Source of the DNA: Crossaster papposus
Taxonomy: Eukaryota; Echinodermata; Asteroidea; Velatida; Solasteridae
Length of the DNA stretch: 64,000 nt
Assembly: GCA_037893245.1 (NCBI GenBank)
Contig: JBAIAA010000110.1
Span: forward strand, 310,001 to 374,000
Direction: 5' to 3'
Shown here: one piece after another, positions 12,986-26,089 of the stretch
Layout of the letters: the number at the start of each line of letters is the position of its first letter
How positions within the stretch are numbered: position 1 is the first letter of the stretch
Position numbers and translations under genes: made by a program
The notes under the pieces: generated by a model
Told to the model about the DNA's origin: nothing
The model's input: the letters and a program-made list of their open reading frames with translations, nothing else
Database searches by the model: none

Positions 12986-14223
12986 CCAAATATAATCTTT
13001 TGATCATTAATACAACAAATTGAATGTACTGTAATGGATGTATATTCAGTGACCTATTTCTTCCTCGAGTGAGAAAGGGATCAGCTTCGAGAAGATCTCA
13101 ATTGCCACTTGTTCGACCAAAAGACGGAAATCTCGAATATCCGAGTTCCGTCACTGTGCCTGGGGGCGAAACATAGCAGGTATATTTGTCGCGGCAACTA
13201 ATCGTGTGATTCATCGGTGTATCTTATGTTGAATGATTTCAGACCACTCTTCTGACACACCAATGCGGCACTTATACTTATAGACCGCGCTACGTCTTAA
13301 CTTACACTGTGCGGTCAATGACAGCCCCAAAACCTGGCTTAAAACAAATATAAGAACTGGTTTGCACACCCGCGCTTAGTCACTATAGACAGTCATTATT
13401 AGACTCCTTTAGGTTTAAATTTCAAATGGTTGGAATGAAGAAGAAAGAAGTCGTTATACCTCAGACGGATCGTGTTTTGGGCGGGAAAAAAGAAGAAGAG
13501 AATAACAGTTGTTGAAATGTGTTTTTGTAAGTACACCGTACTGCAAGACGTGGTAATTTGGAACATAATGGCGTCTAGATTCTTTTTGTCACAATGCGGT
13601 CTCTTTGTCAATGTTGTCACGTAATACCTACGAATGGTGCAGGTTTATGATTATATTACAACAGGCCACTTCCGTTTCCACTTGGCGCGCACGAACCATC
13701 GCCGGTCAAAGTCACGCCAAAAAAGAGTGGATTTCTGTAAGATAAACAATGCGGTAGGGGAATATAGGTCAATGTCTAAAAGCACGAACCGTTTGTATAA
13801 TAAAGTGTGTGTGTTTGTGTTTTAGTTGGCCGCGTTTTTTTTGTTTTTTTTTTACGCGCCCGGCCGGAACAAGCAATGTCGTTGACCGTGGAGTTATATC
13901 GCGATAGATTGGTGGGTTAGACAAGTGGGATAGGCCCGGCCGCGACCGTTTATTTGTTGAAGACGGGATTTTCTTTGTAAGTCTCAAGTTCAGCTGTTCT
14001 AGTAAAAGACGGCTATCAAAAAAAAGAGAGCTGGGAGCAGATGTGGTAGACTAAACGTCGCGGCGATCCGACAGTCTGCTCTTGTCAATGCAATTGGGCG
14101 TGACACATAATCTGCTGCACCAGCCCTCTAGTACAAATAATCAGTTTCAATTTGGCCCGACTAAGGGAAAATGCTTATCGGATTCACACGCATATACAGC
14201 ATGCAGGTGTGGATTTGACACCT

Positions 14224-14466
14224 GGGCCCAATTTCATAGAGCTGCTAAGTACAAAAATGTGCTTAGCATGACATTTTGTCTTTGGCAAAAACAAGGTTAC
14301 AGACCAAATGTTCACCTGATCTTTATTGTTCTGGATTGATAATCAGCTGTTTTTTTGCTTAGCATGAAAAACACGTAGAATTTGGGCTGGTAACCTGTTT
14401 TTAATGAGCAAGATTTTTTGGTGCTAAGCAAATTTTTTTGCTTAGCAGCTCTATGAAATTGGCCCC
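14224..14466. mobile_element. MITE family A copy
   Basis: Same ends and core as the copy at 8238-8473 (GGGCCCAATTTCATAGAGCT to TATGAAATTGGCCCC), about 243 bp. The open frame reading through its left half is a repeat shadow. Confidence 0.85.
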
Positions 14467-16086
14467 TGTATACTAAAACCTCCTCGCAAAAGCTGTTCTA
14501 GTCTAAGTTATCGTGAGCTGGACATTTTCTACGGACTCCTAATTGTATTTTTATGCAACCACCGACTTGAACACCAAACCTATCTCTACACATCACACCT
14601 AATCGCTTGAAGTTCAACAAAGGCGAAACCAAAGTACCAAATCCTTTCGAACAGCCTACAAGTATATATAGACGTATTGACGGGAAAAGATTCAACTTAT
14701 AAGAAGCATTCAAGAAAATCAAAAATATGTTTGACAAGAAATAAAATGGATCGGTTTTCTATAAACAAAAAAATACGAAATTACATCCAGCCAAACCATC
14801 TAATAAGACTATATTTTTCGCACGTGGTGCTTAAAAAATAAATGGAATATAGGTTGGTTAAAAAGTCTGCATTTCCCGCCAAAATTTGCGCGGGAAGCAC
14901 TAACGTATAAGATTTAGGTTGGCACCTCGTTATTTACTGGTGCCTATACGTAACAGTGATGAACCAAATTCGTGTACATTACGCCCCACCCCACACCTTA
15001 CACTATCAGATGCACTGTATCTGGTTCAATAAACTTCAATACGAGTTCATTATCACGAAAGACAAAAAAAAGTATAACACACACGTGTATATAAGGCTTC
15101 CGGACGGGAAGGCTAAATTCATTGATTGTAACTATTAATAGAGAAAAAATCCACAAACTTCGAAGGTGTCTGTGTATTGACTCAGGGCTAAGCACAACAA
15201 ATACACGGACCGACCAGACGGGCGCGTTATTGCCAAGTTTATGTTTAACGAGGACTCACTGCCAACTTTATGACCCAATCTCTTCGGGTTTAGTGGGTTG
15301 GGGAGAACAGCACAGGTACTAGGTGCGGAGCGGGAATTTTACTTACTCTGTGGGCCTATAAGGCCAAATAAATATAAAAACATGTTTAGCGTTATGCCTT
15401 TTTTTTAAATGCTTTTTTTCCCTTCAAAATGGCCGCCTGACACATAATTCGAGTCATGCAGTTAACATGTCACATCCTATCTTTCATGTGGGTCGATCAA
15501 GTATGCACCGTACACGACTACACGTCACACCCTAGCCTTCCTATTAGAACAAATATATTTCCAGAGCATGTACACAGTGATGCTAAAGTCTAAAATACGA
15601 TCTTAAAATTTTATTATCTTTAAAAATATATATATATATATATATATTTTTTATTTATTTTTTGCCAAAATGGTCAAATTTATTTATTTTTTCAAAAAGA
15701 AAAAGAAAAGAAAAAAAGAAAGCGGGCGGTGACGCTAAACACGTTTTTTGTTTTATTTGGCCTAATAGATTATTTCGGGGGTGGGGCTTTCACGCCCACT
15801 CTGGGGAAGGAGCTCTCGTTCGTTAGGAAGTACAAAAGGAATGACTACACAACAAAATGCACGCCAACATAGGCCTAGAGCATTATTCCTAAAAATGTAA
15901 AGGATATTTTGTTTTATGACTATAGGAAGTAGTCTGTTGCTGTTCCGACTATACAAAATGTGTAAGATTCATTCATCCCACTCTGAAGTGTTACATGGTG
16001 TAAAATTCCTATATTGGTGAACTTGGTTCTTTATTATAAATATCATCTCAAACAAGCATTAACAGTAGGCCTATTTGGCCATATCG

Positions 16087-16315
16087 TAAGTCCGACGCCT
16101 CATGAGTCCGACGCCTGTCACGACTCATTAGTCCGACGACAGACAAAAATTAATTTTTTGTCGGACTTATGAGGCATCAAACTTATGAGGCGTCGGACCT
16201 ATGGGGCTCGGACCTTTATGTATGAAGCGTCGGACTTAAGATCCTATATTATTTGGTTGGGGTGATATTCGGACCTAGTATGAGGCGTCGGACTTACGAG
16301 GCGTTAGACTTACGA
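16087..16315. repeat. Short interspersed/inverted CGTCGGACTTA repeat field
   Basis: At least eight variants of TCCGACGCCTCATGAG and its complement CTTATGAGGCGTCGGA occur in about 230 bp, in both orientations, including the hairpin GACAGACAAAAATT/AATTTTTTGTC. It looks like a foldback element whose terminal motif has been multiplied. Confidence 0.6.
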
Positions 16316-17428
16316 GAGGAACCCCGGGAATATACCTAAATACAATTTATACCGGCCATTGTTTTGTAAAAGATGTAGGGCCTATACATAATTATGAGTT
16401 GGCGATATTTCTCACCTTTAAAAAAATATAAACTAGGCCTATATTAGTAATATTGAAATAGAAATTACCTTTTCTACGTCTGTGGCCGTTAATTTTAAAG
16501 GTTATCACACCATCACATAAACACACCACGCCTTACATCGCAAAAATCCAGTCCGACCCATCATTTCACTTCCTTTTTATTTAATTACAAATACGCAAGT
16601 CAATTATAAACCTGCATTGTAAAATAAAAATCATCCCCCATGGTATTAGTACGACAGCACGATGCTGTGTACAAATATAAGCTGATTGAAAACCAACGAT
16701 AATATCTTTTATTTAATTATAAATGATCGAATCTGGTTCAAGGCTTGATGACAGATCTTCGAGCTTGTTTATGTAATCTACTTGTGGTGAAACGAAACCG
16801 TAATACCACTTCAACACCAGGCTGCATGTGTCAAAACAGTATTTTCATTTAAATAAAACAGGCGTCTGATTTCGTTTAATTTGACCCAAATTTCATTACG
16901 AATGCGTTAAAAAGGTAATACCCAGCGACCTTAAAACAAGGACGGGTTTGTTTTGATCCAAAGGACCTTGTCTGGCCCAACCGGAAGCCTTTTTTTTCTT
17001 CATTTATAACATGACTTTTTTTTTACTATTGTGAAACTTTCAAGGTGCTGAATTAAGAGCGAGTTTTTAAGGCTTGCATAACCGTTGGAATGTTGACCCA
17101 ATGCCGTTTCCTAATCCCAACAATGTATCAATGGCAATCAGACGGGCAAACCGCTGACGTCACAAAAGCCAACACCTGTTTGTTTATAGGCCGTTAATGA
17201 CTTGGCTTTGGTTCAAGTTTATATAAGTCGGTTTTTAGAGCACCATGTAGTTCATCTGTTCGTAAACGTATCAGTTTTGGTTGTGGAGGGGATAGCTGAA
17301 TTTGTCATTTACGGTCTCAGTGGGGTAGGGAGCATTATTCCGTTATGTCGGTCAACTCGGCTGTCGGTTTAATCATGGAGGAATAAGAAGGATGGTTTAA
17401 TTTGCATTTACCAATCGACAGTGTTGTA

Positions 17429-17584
17429 TTCGAGTCCCTGCAAGTCCAGTCACAAGTCCTTTCATAAAGCCAGTCGCAAGTAACTGGTTGAACAATGACA
17501 AAGAATTGCTTTTGTTAACAGTTCATCTGAATAGCTAGTGACTTGACTTGTGATGGACTTGCAGGAACTCGAATACAACTCTGC
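17429..17584. mobile_element. Foldback family F copy
   Basis: Cleaner copy of the element at 12794-12985: left end CAGTGTTGTATTCGAGTCCC, right end GGAACTCGAATACAACTCTG. Arms of about 25 bp flank CATAAAGCCAGTCGCAAG and the loop. Confidence 0.7.
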
Positions 17585-18202
17585 CAATCGATATGTCAGC
17601 CGAAACAGTCAGTGAAAAGCTCGATCACAGACGGTTTGTTTGTTCTAAACCAACCAGGAATAATATGTGTCGAAACACAATCTGAATCAAACTTCAAAAC
17701 CGTCACCAGGCTAGCAACGGTACGCTCTGTACCTCAAAGCGCTGGAGCGATTCAAGCTTATATATGAAGTTAGTTACAACATATTTTTCAACAATCGTTT
17801 TTTTGTTAACGATAACCAAATTGTGAATGCAGCAAAACGACCTATCATGTTTCCGAAGTCCAAAGTATGAACAGATCGACAAAACAAGTCGTGAAGGGTA
17901 GTTGGGACGACTTCCTAATAAGATGTCTCTTGATAATTTTGTGAGTAGGACGCTTGCAATACATTACAGGATATGGGAAATTATTACGCAGCCTAAATAG
18001 TCGGCGCATACGCACATTTTGAGAAAATGAAACCTGTTTTAAATTTCTTACGCTCAATTGGAAACAATTCATGAACCCTGTGAATCACTATTCATGATCA
18101 CCGGTACAATGCTCTCCTGATGTGCCTCGATTGTCTAGCACAGAAGTCGCCATGTCTTGATTAATTCCTTATGTGAACTGTTTCCATCTTACGAACATTA
18201 AG

Positions 18203-18413
18203 AGCCGGTTTCCATATCGACGTTAAGCTATGCGCAGACTACGCAGGCTGCGCAGACAGTACGCAGAACCGGGTTCAACTTTGCGAGCGTCTGCGAGGTA
18301 GTTTGCGACACTTTCACGTGAAACGTTTCCATTGGACCCTATATCTGCGTTGCAGTTTGGGCCCAGCGTGCGTTTCACTTTGCGTTTCTTATACGTCGAT
18401 GTGGAAACATGGG
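18203..18413. mobile_element. Foldback element with GC-rich interior
   Basis: The ends GCCGGTTTCCATATCGACG and CGTCGATGTGGAAACATGGGC are inverted. The interior is rich in TGCGCAGAC/ACGCAG units. About 210 bp; seen once in the window. Confidence 0.55.
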
Positions 18414-18780
18414 CTTATACGCACTGCGTTCCGTCTGTACGTGCGCAGAAGTGCGCGTACAGTATAGTGCACGAATAGTTGTTATACCCAGCACGATATG
18501 AGACCGAGGGAACCCCCCCCCCCCCCCCCTCCTGATTTCCCCATACCTATACACTCTCTAGACTATTGTTACCTAACGCACCCTCCTAAAAACCTAAAAA
18601 GAATTTCTGAGAAACCACAACATTCCGCCAGTACAATGGACGACAACAAGGGGGTGTGGGTTGCTTCACACGCAAAGTGGACATCTTTTGTCCCTATTAT
18701 CTATATTGTTACCTAACACATTCCCGTTTCTGACATTAATTCCTGACGGATCCCGGGAACACAATGACCAACACAAACGG

Positions 18781-18781
<1 letters not shown>

Positions 18782-18817
<36 letters not shown>
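18782..18817 (+). repeat. 36-base G homopolymer
   Basis: An uninterrupted run of 36 G. Shorter G or C tracts occur at about 10238-10256, 18511-18528, 21257-21273, 24006-24030 and 52014-52030. Reading lengths through such tracts are often unreliable. Confidence 0.9.
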
Positions 18818-18820
<3 letters not shown>

Positions 18821-21041
18821 TCTGCATACCTTGCTTCATAATTATGCAGTGTTGACATACAAAACAGGGATTTCTGAAACACAATAAGGATGAAGGTTTC
18901 TCTTCCACACATCTTGCTTCATATGCGAGGTTTTTAAAGTGGTATAGGGCAATAAATTGGTACAACTTTTAACGAGAAAAAAACATTGGGACAAAAACTC
19001 TGTGTGGGCGACTTGAACCGGAACCGCCTGTACACTTTTATTTGGAATTTTAGTAGATGATTTGTTGTGTGTATCGCCTTTGTGTGCATATTTTAATATT
19101 TGTGTGAATTGTTAAAGCTGTGCAAGGAACAACACATTTCATCTATGTCACATGATGAATAAATTGAATTGAATTGGATAGAGGCTAAAAATAATGAGAG
19201 TTCCAAAGCGCCTATCTTTACATGTAGTGACCTTTTTCTCATTTTCTACGTCGAATCTTGTTACTGGTTTATAAGCCGTAACCTCACTTTTGATGATGCA
19301 ACCAACGGCGGACTAGGCCGGAATTTCCGGGCCTTGAAAGCAAGGACACAGATACGGTAACAGCAGCAGATTAGGCATATTACAAAACCATTACCCCCAC
19401 CCCCCCCCCGGGCATTACCGTCAATCACAACAAATGAAAGTGTATTTTTGGTTATGGAACAATTTCAATAGGTTTTTGATGGCATATTATCATGCCATGA
19501 AATATAAAGGAAAACAATATTTTTGGCGGCTATATTAGAACTGTTTGGAAGCAGTGGACCAGACGGTTTTTTCCCCACTAGCTATATGGGTAATGGCATG
19601 ACAGAACTTTTTAACAATTATTTATAATAACGGATGCTTACTGAGCATTTGAATTGTATAAAAGAGTAGACCTAGTTTACAAAGAAACCAAAGGCCCAAC
19701 GACATTCAGAAAACAGGTAGGTGAGTAACAACCAATGAAAAAGGGGAAACGAGAAAATTAGGCCAGAGAAAATGAGAGGGAAAGATGAGATTTACGCAGA
19801 GGGAAGAAAACAGATGAAAATCAAAACCAAAACAGAGGGAATTTCACATGCCTGAGAAAGGTTACTGAGTGTACAAATAATTATGAAGAAAAATAGAGAG
19901 CTGCATACTGTACTGTACACATACTGTACAAATATGTTATGTTGTACTGTACACATACTGTACAAATATGTTGTTTACATGATACATCAGATTTCGCCTA
20001 TGGGGTGTTTGGATTCTTGCCCATTTCCATCCACCAATCAAATAGAACAAAACTAAATTAGGTAAGAAAATTGGATTTCGTAAAGGCTGCGCGACACGCA
20101 CGCAAAGGCCAACAGCCAAACGGACGAACCGTTTGACGGGTATGTACTGAACGAAAACTGTTCCGGCTAGAAAAAAGTTAGGTTTGCACCAAATCTGTCA
20201 TTTCAAAAATCCTGCAATCCCCATAAAGAGTGCGATCACTTCCGAATTCCCCCATGTGGTCCAGATGTTCTTTTTTTAACTTGATAGAAACACGATTGGT
20301 TTAGCAGTCGTCAAGACGAGGTGCTCAAGCCTACAAAATTACCACTTCACCTATCGCTGGATTGTAAGAGATTTTGTTGTTGGCGAGCCGGACGTTCCCA
20401 AGGGGGCGCTATTTACGTTCTGGGAATAAACTCGATCATGGCATTGAACCGAAGCGATCATTTGTTGTAGCAAAGCGGTGTCGGTGAAACCTTTTTTTGT
20501 TCTACCATTTTTTTCAAAACAACCTTGACATTTCCGAATTCTTGATTTGATTATCTGAACGAAAGATCAGTTTTAGGTGTTGAAGTCCACAGGGTGTACT
20601 TTTCTGGCCACCAGCTCCCATTATAATCCTTCAATTTCTTTTTACGAATGTCAAAAATGAGATCTATTTGAAGGCCATTTGGTTTTACTAGGGCCAAGTC
20701 TCAGTTTTGCACGATTTCTGGCAGACTTCCAAGTAAAAAACTCTCGCCCAAAATACTAAGAACATACTTAATCTATTCAAACTCCCCTTCTACGATGGTA
20801 GACCCATAACCAATTTTTTCGGGGCTGGGTGGGAGAGGGAGAGACAGAGGAGGAAAACCAGCCACGTTCAAATTCATGGAGGAAGTAAGCTGCACCTCAT
20901 TTGACGCTAGGGACAAGGGGCTATGCCCTACATACGTAATGAAGCAAGATATAAGGTAGAGGGAACCCCCCTCGATTTAAGTTGGGGATGTGTTTAGTCT
21001 GGAGTGTGTGCAGGGTAGAGGGACAAAAAGGGTCCGCTCTG

Positions 21042-21232
21042 TCTTAAAGATCAGATACACAATTTGCAGCAGTTATCGAAAAATGTTACTACCTAATTAT
21101 TAGGAAATATCTTACTTATTTAAAAGTCAATAATGATTGTAGGCATCCAGCAAAAGGATTAAAGGATTGCGCCAGCAACCTGTAATTCTTCCGAAAAATT
21201 GAATTTTCCGAAACAATACTCACGATAAATTC
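21042..21232. mobile_element. MITE family B, truncated copy
   Basis: About half of the family B element: TTAAAGATCAGATACACAAT, then TCTTACTTATTTAAAAGT and GGCATCCAGCAAAAGGATT. The other half is absent and continues into unrelated sequence with a G run. Confidence 0.65.
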
Positions 21233-21918
21233 TGCTTGATTTAATACCAAAAATAAGGGGAGGGGGGGGGGGGGTTGCTTGCCAGCTGCGGCCCCCGCAT
21301 GATAAGTTTATTAGGCACACACATTTTTCTCCGTCTCCGTCGCGATTGCCAACATGCATAAGTTTACAAGGCCGGTCACTGAATTCAACTTGAAGTTTAG
21401 TGGTGGCCGCGCTGGTCCACGTGGGTTCGTCTCACACTCACAATCACAATCACAATCTAAACAGCGCCCTCACTTGATAAATAAAATAAGGTCTCACAGT
21501 AGGCTACTTGAAGCTTGTTTAATATAAACGCTACATGCCAAAATCGATTATAAGAAATGTACATAATCACGACTTGTACTAAATACGACAAAACAACTTA
21601 CCAATTTTAGATATTTTCGGACTTCTGTGTGCTGTTGTTGGCTTACAGGCGCAGGCTCGAGCGCCCTCTCGCGGTGAGATATGTTGACGAGAATGGCCAC
21701 AGCTTTCCTTTCGAACCTCAACTCAACTCGACTCAACTCGGAAGTTATCACGTCCTTTCTTGTGATACAATTTCTTTCAACAGAAAGACAAATTGACAAC
21801 TTGAAGACAGCGAACCAACTGCAAATGAAGATTGAAAAGGGAAAATATTTACAAACGAACACTCAAAAGCAATAAACGAATGCCCTAGGCAGTAACGTAC
21901 AATATAGCTGTAAAGAAT

Positions 21919-22352
21919 TACAGTGAAACGTCGCTATAACGAACATCCCATGAGCCACAGTTTTGGTTCGGTATATCGATTGTTCGGTATAGCGATTTTC
22001 GGCCGCCGGTCCATCAGGTATACCCATTTTTCAAGACGGCGTTCGACCTTTTAGCCACCCGTCACTCTTTAACATAAAGCACCTGTCGTATGACGTTCTC
22101 AATTTGAAACGGCCCAAATAGCATTTGACAAACCTAAAAACCTGTTGACATAATTTCAACAACAATCTTTTGGACACAACAATCGGAAGCCAATGACGGT
22201 GGATTTGTTTAATCCGTTGACATTTTTTTCAAAAACGGTGTTCGGTATTTTGTTACATACAAAAACGGGAGCCAAGGATGGTGTTCGACTGTTCGGTATA
22301 GCCGAATGCCTGTTCGGTATAGGGGTGTTTGGTACAGCGGCGTTCCATTGTA
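21919..22352. mobile_element. MITE with TACAGTGAAACGTCGCTATA ends
   Basis: The left end TACAGTGAAACGTCGCTATA and the right end GCGGCGTTCCATTGTAA are imperfect inverted repeats. The motif TGTTCGGTATAGC recurs inside (about 21980 and 22290-22320). About 430 bp, no transposase. Such ends are common in non-autonomous DNA transposons of marine invertebrates; superfamily not assigned. Confidence 0.55.
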
Positions 22353-23800
22353 ATTGTGTTACTGAAGAAATATACCAACTTATAGGCAGGGATTTGAATT
22401 TCCTTCATCCATAAGATTAGAGAAAATTTTTGAATTCCACTCAATGATGTTACTTCTAAAAGAATTACACAACCCCAATTTTTACAGATAACCCGGTTGG
22501 AATGCCAACTCTTAAAACCCATTTCTGAGTAGCACGTGCATCTACTGTAAATCTTGAAATCTAGCCTTTTGCGTCGAGAGGGCTATCGACATCCGAAACA
22601 AACCGTGGACTACAACAAGTGGAGACTGCCAAACGCTATTATGTTATCGTTGTGTGGAGATGTTTCCAGCAAGCTTATCGTATGCATCTTAGTATACATT
22701 TCTGTAGTCAAATATCTGATATTCACGATGCCACATAATTATGTTCGTGCTGCCAACTTAGTTTTGTTCTGTTGTGCCCAAGTATCGCACTGGTCACCCA
22801 TCAGCTTTTGTTCCGTAAACACAACGGCAGATTCAGTCTTTTCTTTTTCTTATTTTGATTTAAATAGGTCTATTGTAGCTCCGTATTCAAATGTCTATAG
22901 TAGTCTTTAAAAAAACCCCACCAACTTTAAGAGTTTTACAATTTTACAAATTACATTGTACGTATATATATACGTACTTTAAGTTATCGTTCTGTCTTTA
23001 AGAATAGGGTGAAGAGGCTGAGTTGTTACAAATAGAGCATTCGTGAAATTACTGGGGTTAAACACACTTCCTCATTGCTAAGACATTGGTAGTTTTCATC
23101 AGTGCAACGATCCATTATTATTACTCAGGATCGATTTATAGATGCATAATTAGCTGCCTCCCCCTCCCTTTCTCCCCGTGATATTCCTGTCAGTAACTGC
23201 CTGTTTGTTACTCTCCACTTTTTGGCCCAATTTCCGGTCTATTTTGTCTGCGGTGACGGAGTTGACCGAGCGAAACGAAGTCTGTCACTCCAACTTAAAA
23301 CTTTTATCTCGATCCAATTTCAGAGCGGAGTCCACATTTTTATTGGGAACCAGCCGTCGCCTTTGTTAATACTAGAAAATACACCCAGCTTTAAACAAAA
23401 ACATTGGTCTGTTTTCAAAACAGAAATCTTAGACGGCATTTTTTGTCGTGGGAAGAAGCGGTTTTTTTTTGTTTAGTGGAATTTATTGGTTACGAACGCG
23501 AGTGACCAGATTCATGTTTGAAAACAACATCATGGGTTGGTTTGGTAACAATGCAAAATATTCCAGAATGAATTGGAAAACAGATTTTAAGGCGTGTCGA
23601 AAGATAGCCAGAAAAGACGTTGTGTACAACATTTCGCAAACATAAAAATACAAAACTACTGAATTATTATAATATGCCTTTAGACCTTAGGTGACATTGC
23701 CCCCGCCCCAAACACTTCTTTCACTTGGGGTATAAACCCCCTCCCCCTCCCCACACACAAACACACTACTTTTAGAGGTTTCACAAACAAAAAACATTCG

Positions 23801-23980
23801 GCTTCACCTCCGATTTCCGATTTCCGGAAGCAAATGGAAATATCCAAACTTGTGGGTTCCTATCAACCGATTTAATGTTTCTAAAGCACGACAGGTACAA
23901 ATTGTGGCTGGAGTTTCCACAGTTAGGAGCCTGAAATCACCTTAAGCCTACGATGAAGACGAAGCCAGGGATTCGAAAAG
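23801..23980. repeat. Family M repeat, copy without insertion
   Basis: Begins GCTTCACCTCCGATTTCCGA and ends ACGAAGCCAGGGATTCGAA. The same repeat occurs at 62226-62660, where it is split by a TTAA-flanked MITE. It lies about 0.5 kb upstream of the FoxL2 start codon. Confidence 0.6.
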
Positions 23981-24223
23981 GCCCCTAGAAAATGTGCTCC
24001 CCCCACCCCCCCCCCCCCCCCCCCCCCCCCACCCCCTCCCTCCACCACGTAAAAACACTGCTGCTCTGATGTAATCTCACAAAAGAGACAAAAAGGAATT
24101 AGTGCGTATGATGAGCGTCAGATGACTCAAGTATATATCTTATCTTGACAGACATCACTATGTCACTCACAACAGATCCATCAACCTAGACACACCCACG
24201 GTCACGGTGCGACTTTTGTGGTC

Positions 24224-24232
24224 TTTTATATA
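24224..24232 (+). promoter_or_regulatory. Candidate TATA box of FoxL2
   Basis: TTTTATATA lies about 240 bp upstream of the chosen FoxL2 ATG. A start near 24257 would leave an upstream in-frame ATG at 24207 outside the transcript. Not tested against other initiation signals. Confidence 0.35.
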
Positions 24233-24464
24233 CCAAATCAACGCGAAAAAGAGCCTTTTAGGTTCTTCAAAGCGTGCAGCTGATTACGGCGTGGTCTGGC
24301 GCCAACAACTGAACGACTTTCACGAAAACAGTTCGTCATTGGATCTGTTTGACACCAGATTGAACTTTTCTAAAGCCACCATTTTGAACTGCGTTTCAAG
24401 AAAACGAACAAAAAGCTCAGTCTCCGACGAGAAATCCAACAGCCAGTTTCAAAGTTTGCTGAGG

Positions 24465-25580
24465 ATGGATCTGTATCATCACCATATTCACCATCATGAG
24501 GCAAGGCCCTCCCTGCTTCGTAGCATCCCGACACCAGCGGGTTACTCCTCGGGGTGCGGCCCGGCAATTAAGAGCGAACCCCGGGAGACCGTGACAGCAC
24601 TATCACCGCCCGGTAAGGGCGACACTCGTAGTGGTGGTGACGGTTCGACGGGCCAGGACGCTCAGCGCATTTGCGGGACCAGCGTCATGGGGAACGGCAG
24701 CAAGGACGCGGTGGTGAAGCAGGATCAGGGCGAAGGAGTAGATGACAAGCCAGACCCAGCCGACAAACCTCCTTACTCCTACGTCGCCCTGATTGCAATG
24801 GCCATCAAGGAGTCATCGGATAGGCGCCGAACTCTCAGCCAAATCTACCAGTACATTATCAGCAAGTTTCCATACTATGAAAAGAACAAGAAAGGGTGGC
24901 AAAACTCCATTAGGCACAACCTCAGCCTTAATGAATGCTTCATTAAGATACCGAGAGAAGGGGGAGGGGAAAGAAAGGGGAACTTCTGGACTTTAGACCC
25001 GGCTTACGACGATATGTTTGAAAAGGGCAACTACAGGAGAAGACGCAGGATGAGGCGGCCACACCGAAGTCTTGATCTTGCGATGCTGGACAAGCCGTAT
25101 CTGGGCTCTGATCCGCAATACCCGTACCACCTTACCACCAAATACCTCCACCCTTCGTATACCAACTGGGGCATGGGGCATCATCAACCGCCCGTCAGCC
25201 AGTCCCCTCCCCATTACACCTACACCTCTTGCCAGGTAGCTGCAGCAGCAGCAGCGGCCGCCGCGGCCAACACTCCCCGGGGAATGCCGCTTAGCCACGG
25301 CATGGCTTCGCCTCAGCTCCCGGTGACCGTCCCAGGCGTGCCGGCGACGACTCACCACTACGGGCAACTCCACCACCAGTCTGTGGGCTTCCCAAGCTCC
25401 GTGCCCGTGGGGTCGCCGTATTCGACGGCCGGTCAGATGGCTCCATTGCCCATGGGACCAGGAAGTCCCGGGCCGAATACCGGCAGTTTCGAAGATGGCC
25501 TTGCTGTAAGTTTCTCAACATCCTTTGCAAGTTATCACACTCCATGCAGACGACAACCTGATAGCTTAACATACTACTAA
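24465..25580 (+). CDS. FOXL2: Forkhead box L2 transcription factor
   Basis: A 371-residue forkhead factor that binds DNA in the nucleus; FoxL2 drives ovarian and other cell-fate programmes in animals. The forkhead domain covers residues 101 to about 199: [14 protein letters not shown], the recognition helix [20 protein letters not shown], then the FoxL2-typical [15 protein letters not shown] and the basic [12 protein letters not shown]-terminal features are a histidine-rich start and IKSEP, a sumoylation-type site. The C-terminal part holds a run of ten alanines, as in vertebrate FOXL2. I chose the ATG at 24465 (AGGATGG, A at -3) because length then matches human FOXL2 (376) and a TATA-like box lies between it and an in-frame ATG at 24207, which would add 86 unrecognised residues. 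The last 25 codons follow a strong splice-donor sequence, so the true C-terminus may differ. Forkhead identity is certain. Confidence 0.93.
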   Translation: MDLYHHHIHHHEARPSLLRSIPTPAGYSSGCGPAIKSEPRETVTALSPPGKGDTRSGGDGSTGQDAQRICGTSVMGNGSKDAVVKQDQGEGVDDKPDPADKPPYSYVALIAMAIKESSDRRRTLSQIYQYIISKFPYYEKNKKGWQNSIRHNLSLNECFIKIPREGGGERKGNFWTLDPAYDDMFEKGNYRRRRRMRRPHRSLDLAMLDKPYLGSDPQYPYHLTTKYLHPSYTNWGMGHHQPPVSQSPPHYTYTSCQVAAAAAAAAAANTPRGMPLSHGMASPQLPVTVPGVPATTHHYGQLHHQSVGFPSSVPVGSPYSTAGQMAPLPMGPGSPGPNTGSFEDGLAVSFSTSFASYHTPCRRQPDSLTYY

Positions 25581-25633
25581 TTAGTGATACTTTCAAGACG
25601 TTCTCAAAGTTACAAAGTGCCCGTTAAAAACGA

Positions 25634-25639
25634 AATAAA
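25634..25639 (+). terminator. Candidate polyadenylation signal after FoxL2
   Basis: AATAAA 54 bp after the FoxL2 stop codon. Use would give a very short 3' UTR; vertebrate FOXL2 has a longer one, so this may be only one of several sites. Confidence 0.35.
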
Positions 25640-26089
25640 TAGAAGAGAAACGTTAATATTCAATATTGCGTAGGTAAAACCCAAACGAAACTACAATTTG
25701 TTTGTAATGCATTGGTGCGCTGGTCATGAATTGATGCTTTTGTTCAAAAGAACTGCGTGTGGTAAAAAAACTTATTTTCATACATTAAACTAAAGCAAAC
25801 CATACATTCTGACATTCAAGACTTACTCATTTTAGAGCTGATGTTTTATTATGATATTATCATTTGTTGGTTTAAAAACTTAAACATAATCCCTTAAAAA
25901 AACACCGCACAAAAAAAGTGTGCCGTACTTAGTTTATTACATTCTGGGTTGTAGTTTATGAACTAAACGTTTTGTTTGAAAACATTTATTCTCTAAGTTG
26001 TAAATTGCTTTTGAATGATTGAAAACACCACAAGTTGTTTAAAATTTACCTACCATGTGAGTAGAGACAACACACGCAGCATGATGCTT

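Larger units (their letters stand above)
11018..24200. other. Non-coding interval upstream of FoxL2
   Basis: No exon is supported. Open frames up to 122 codons exist (for example 11539-11907) but lack domains and overlap repeats. The interval holds MITE copies, a CGTCGGACTTATGAG-type repeat field, homopolymer runs (a 36-base G run at 18782-18817, a C run at 24006-24030), a TA dinucleotide run near 15.63 kb and a two-copy TGTACTGTACACATACTGTA tandem near 19.90-19.98 kb. Part of the last few kilobases is presumably FoxL2 regulatory DNA, but nothing marks it. Confidence 0.6.

Noticed and set aside
22554-22910. 118-codon plus-strand open frame with hydrophobic stretches
   Set aside because: Hydrophobicity follows from T-rich composition; nothing recognised.
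23178-23645. Overlapping open frames about 1 kb upstream of FoxL2
   Set aside because: Three frames are open together without a dominant one; more likely promoter-proximal or repeat DNA.
24993-25596. Minus-strand open frames opposite FoxL2
   Set aside because: Shadow of the GC-rich, alanine-coding FoxL2 C-terminal region; no family similarity.
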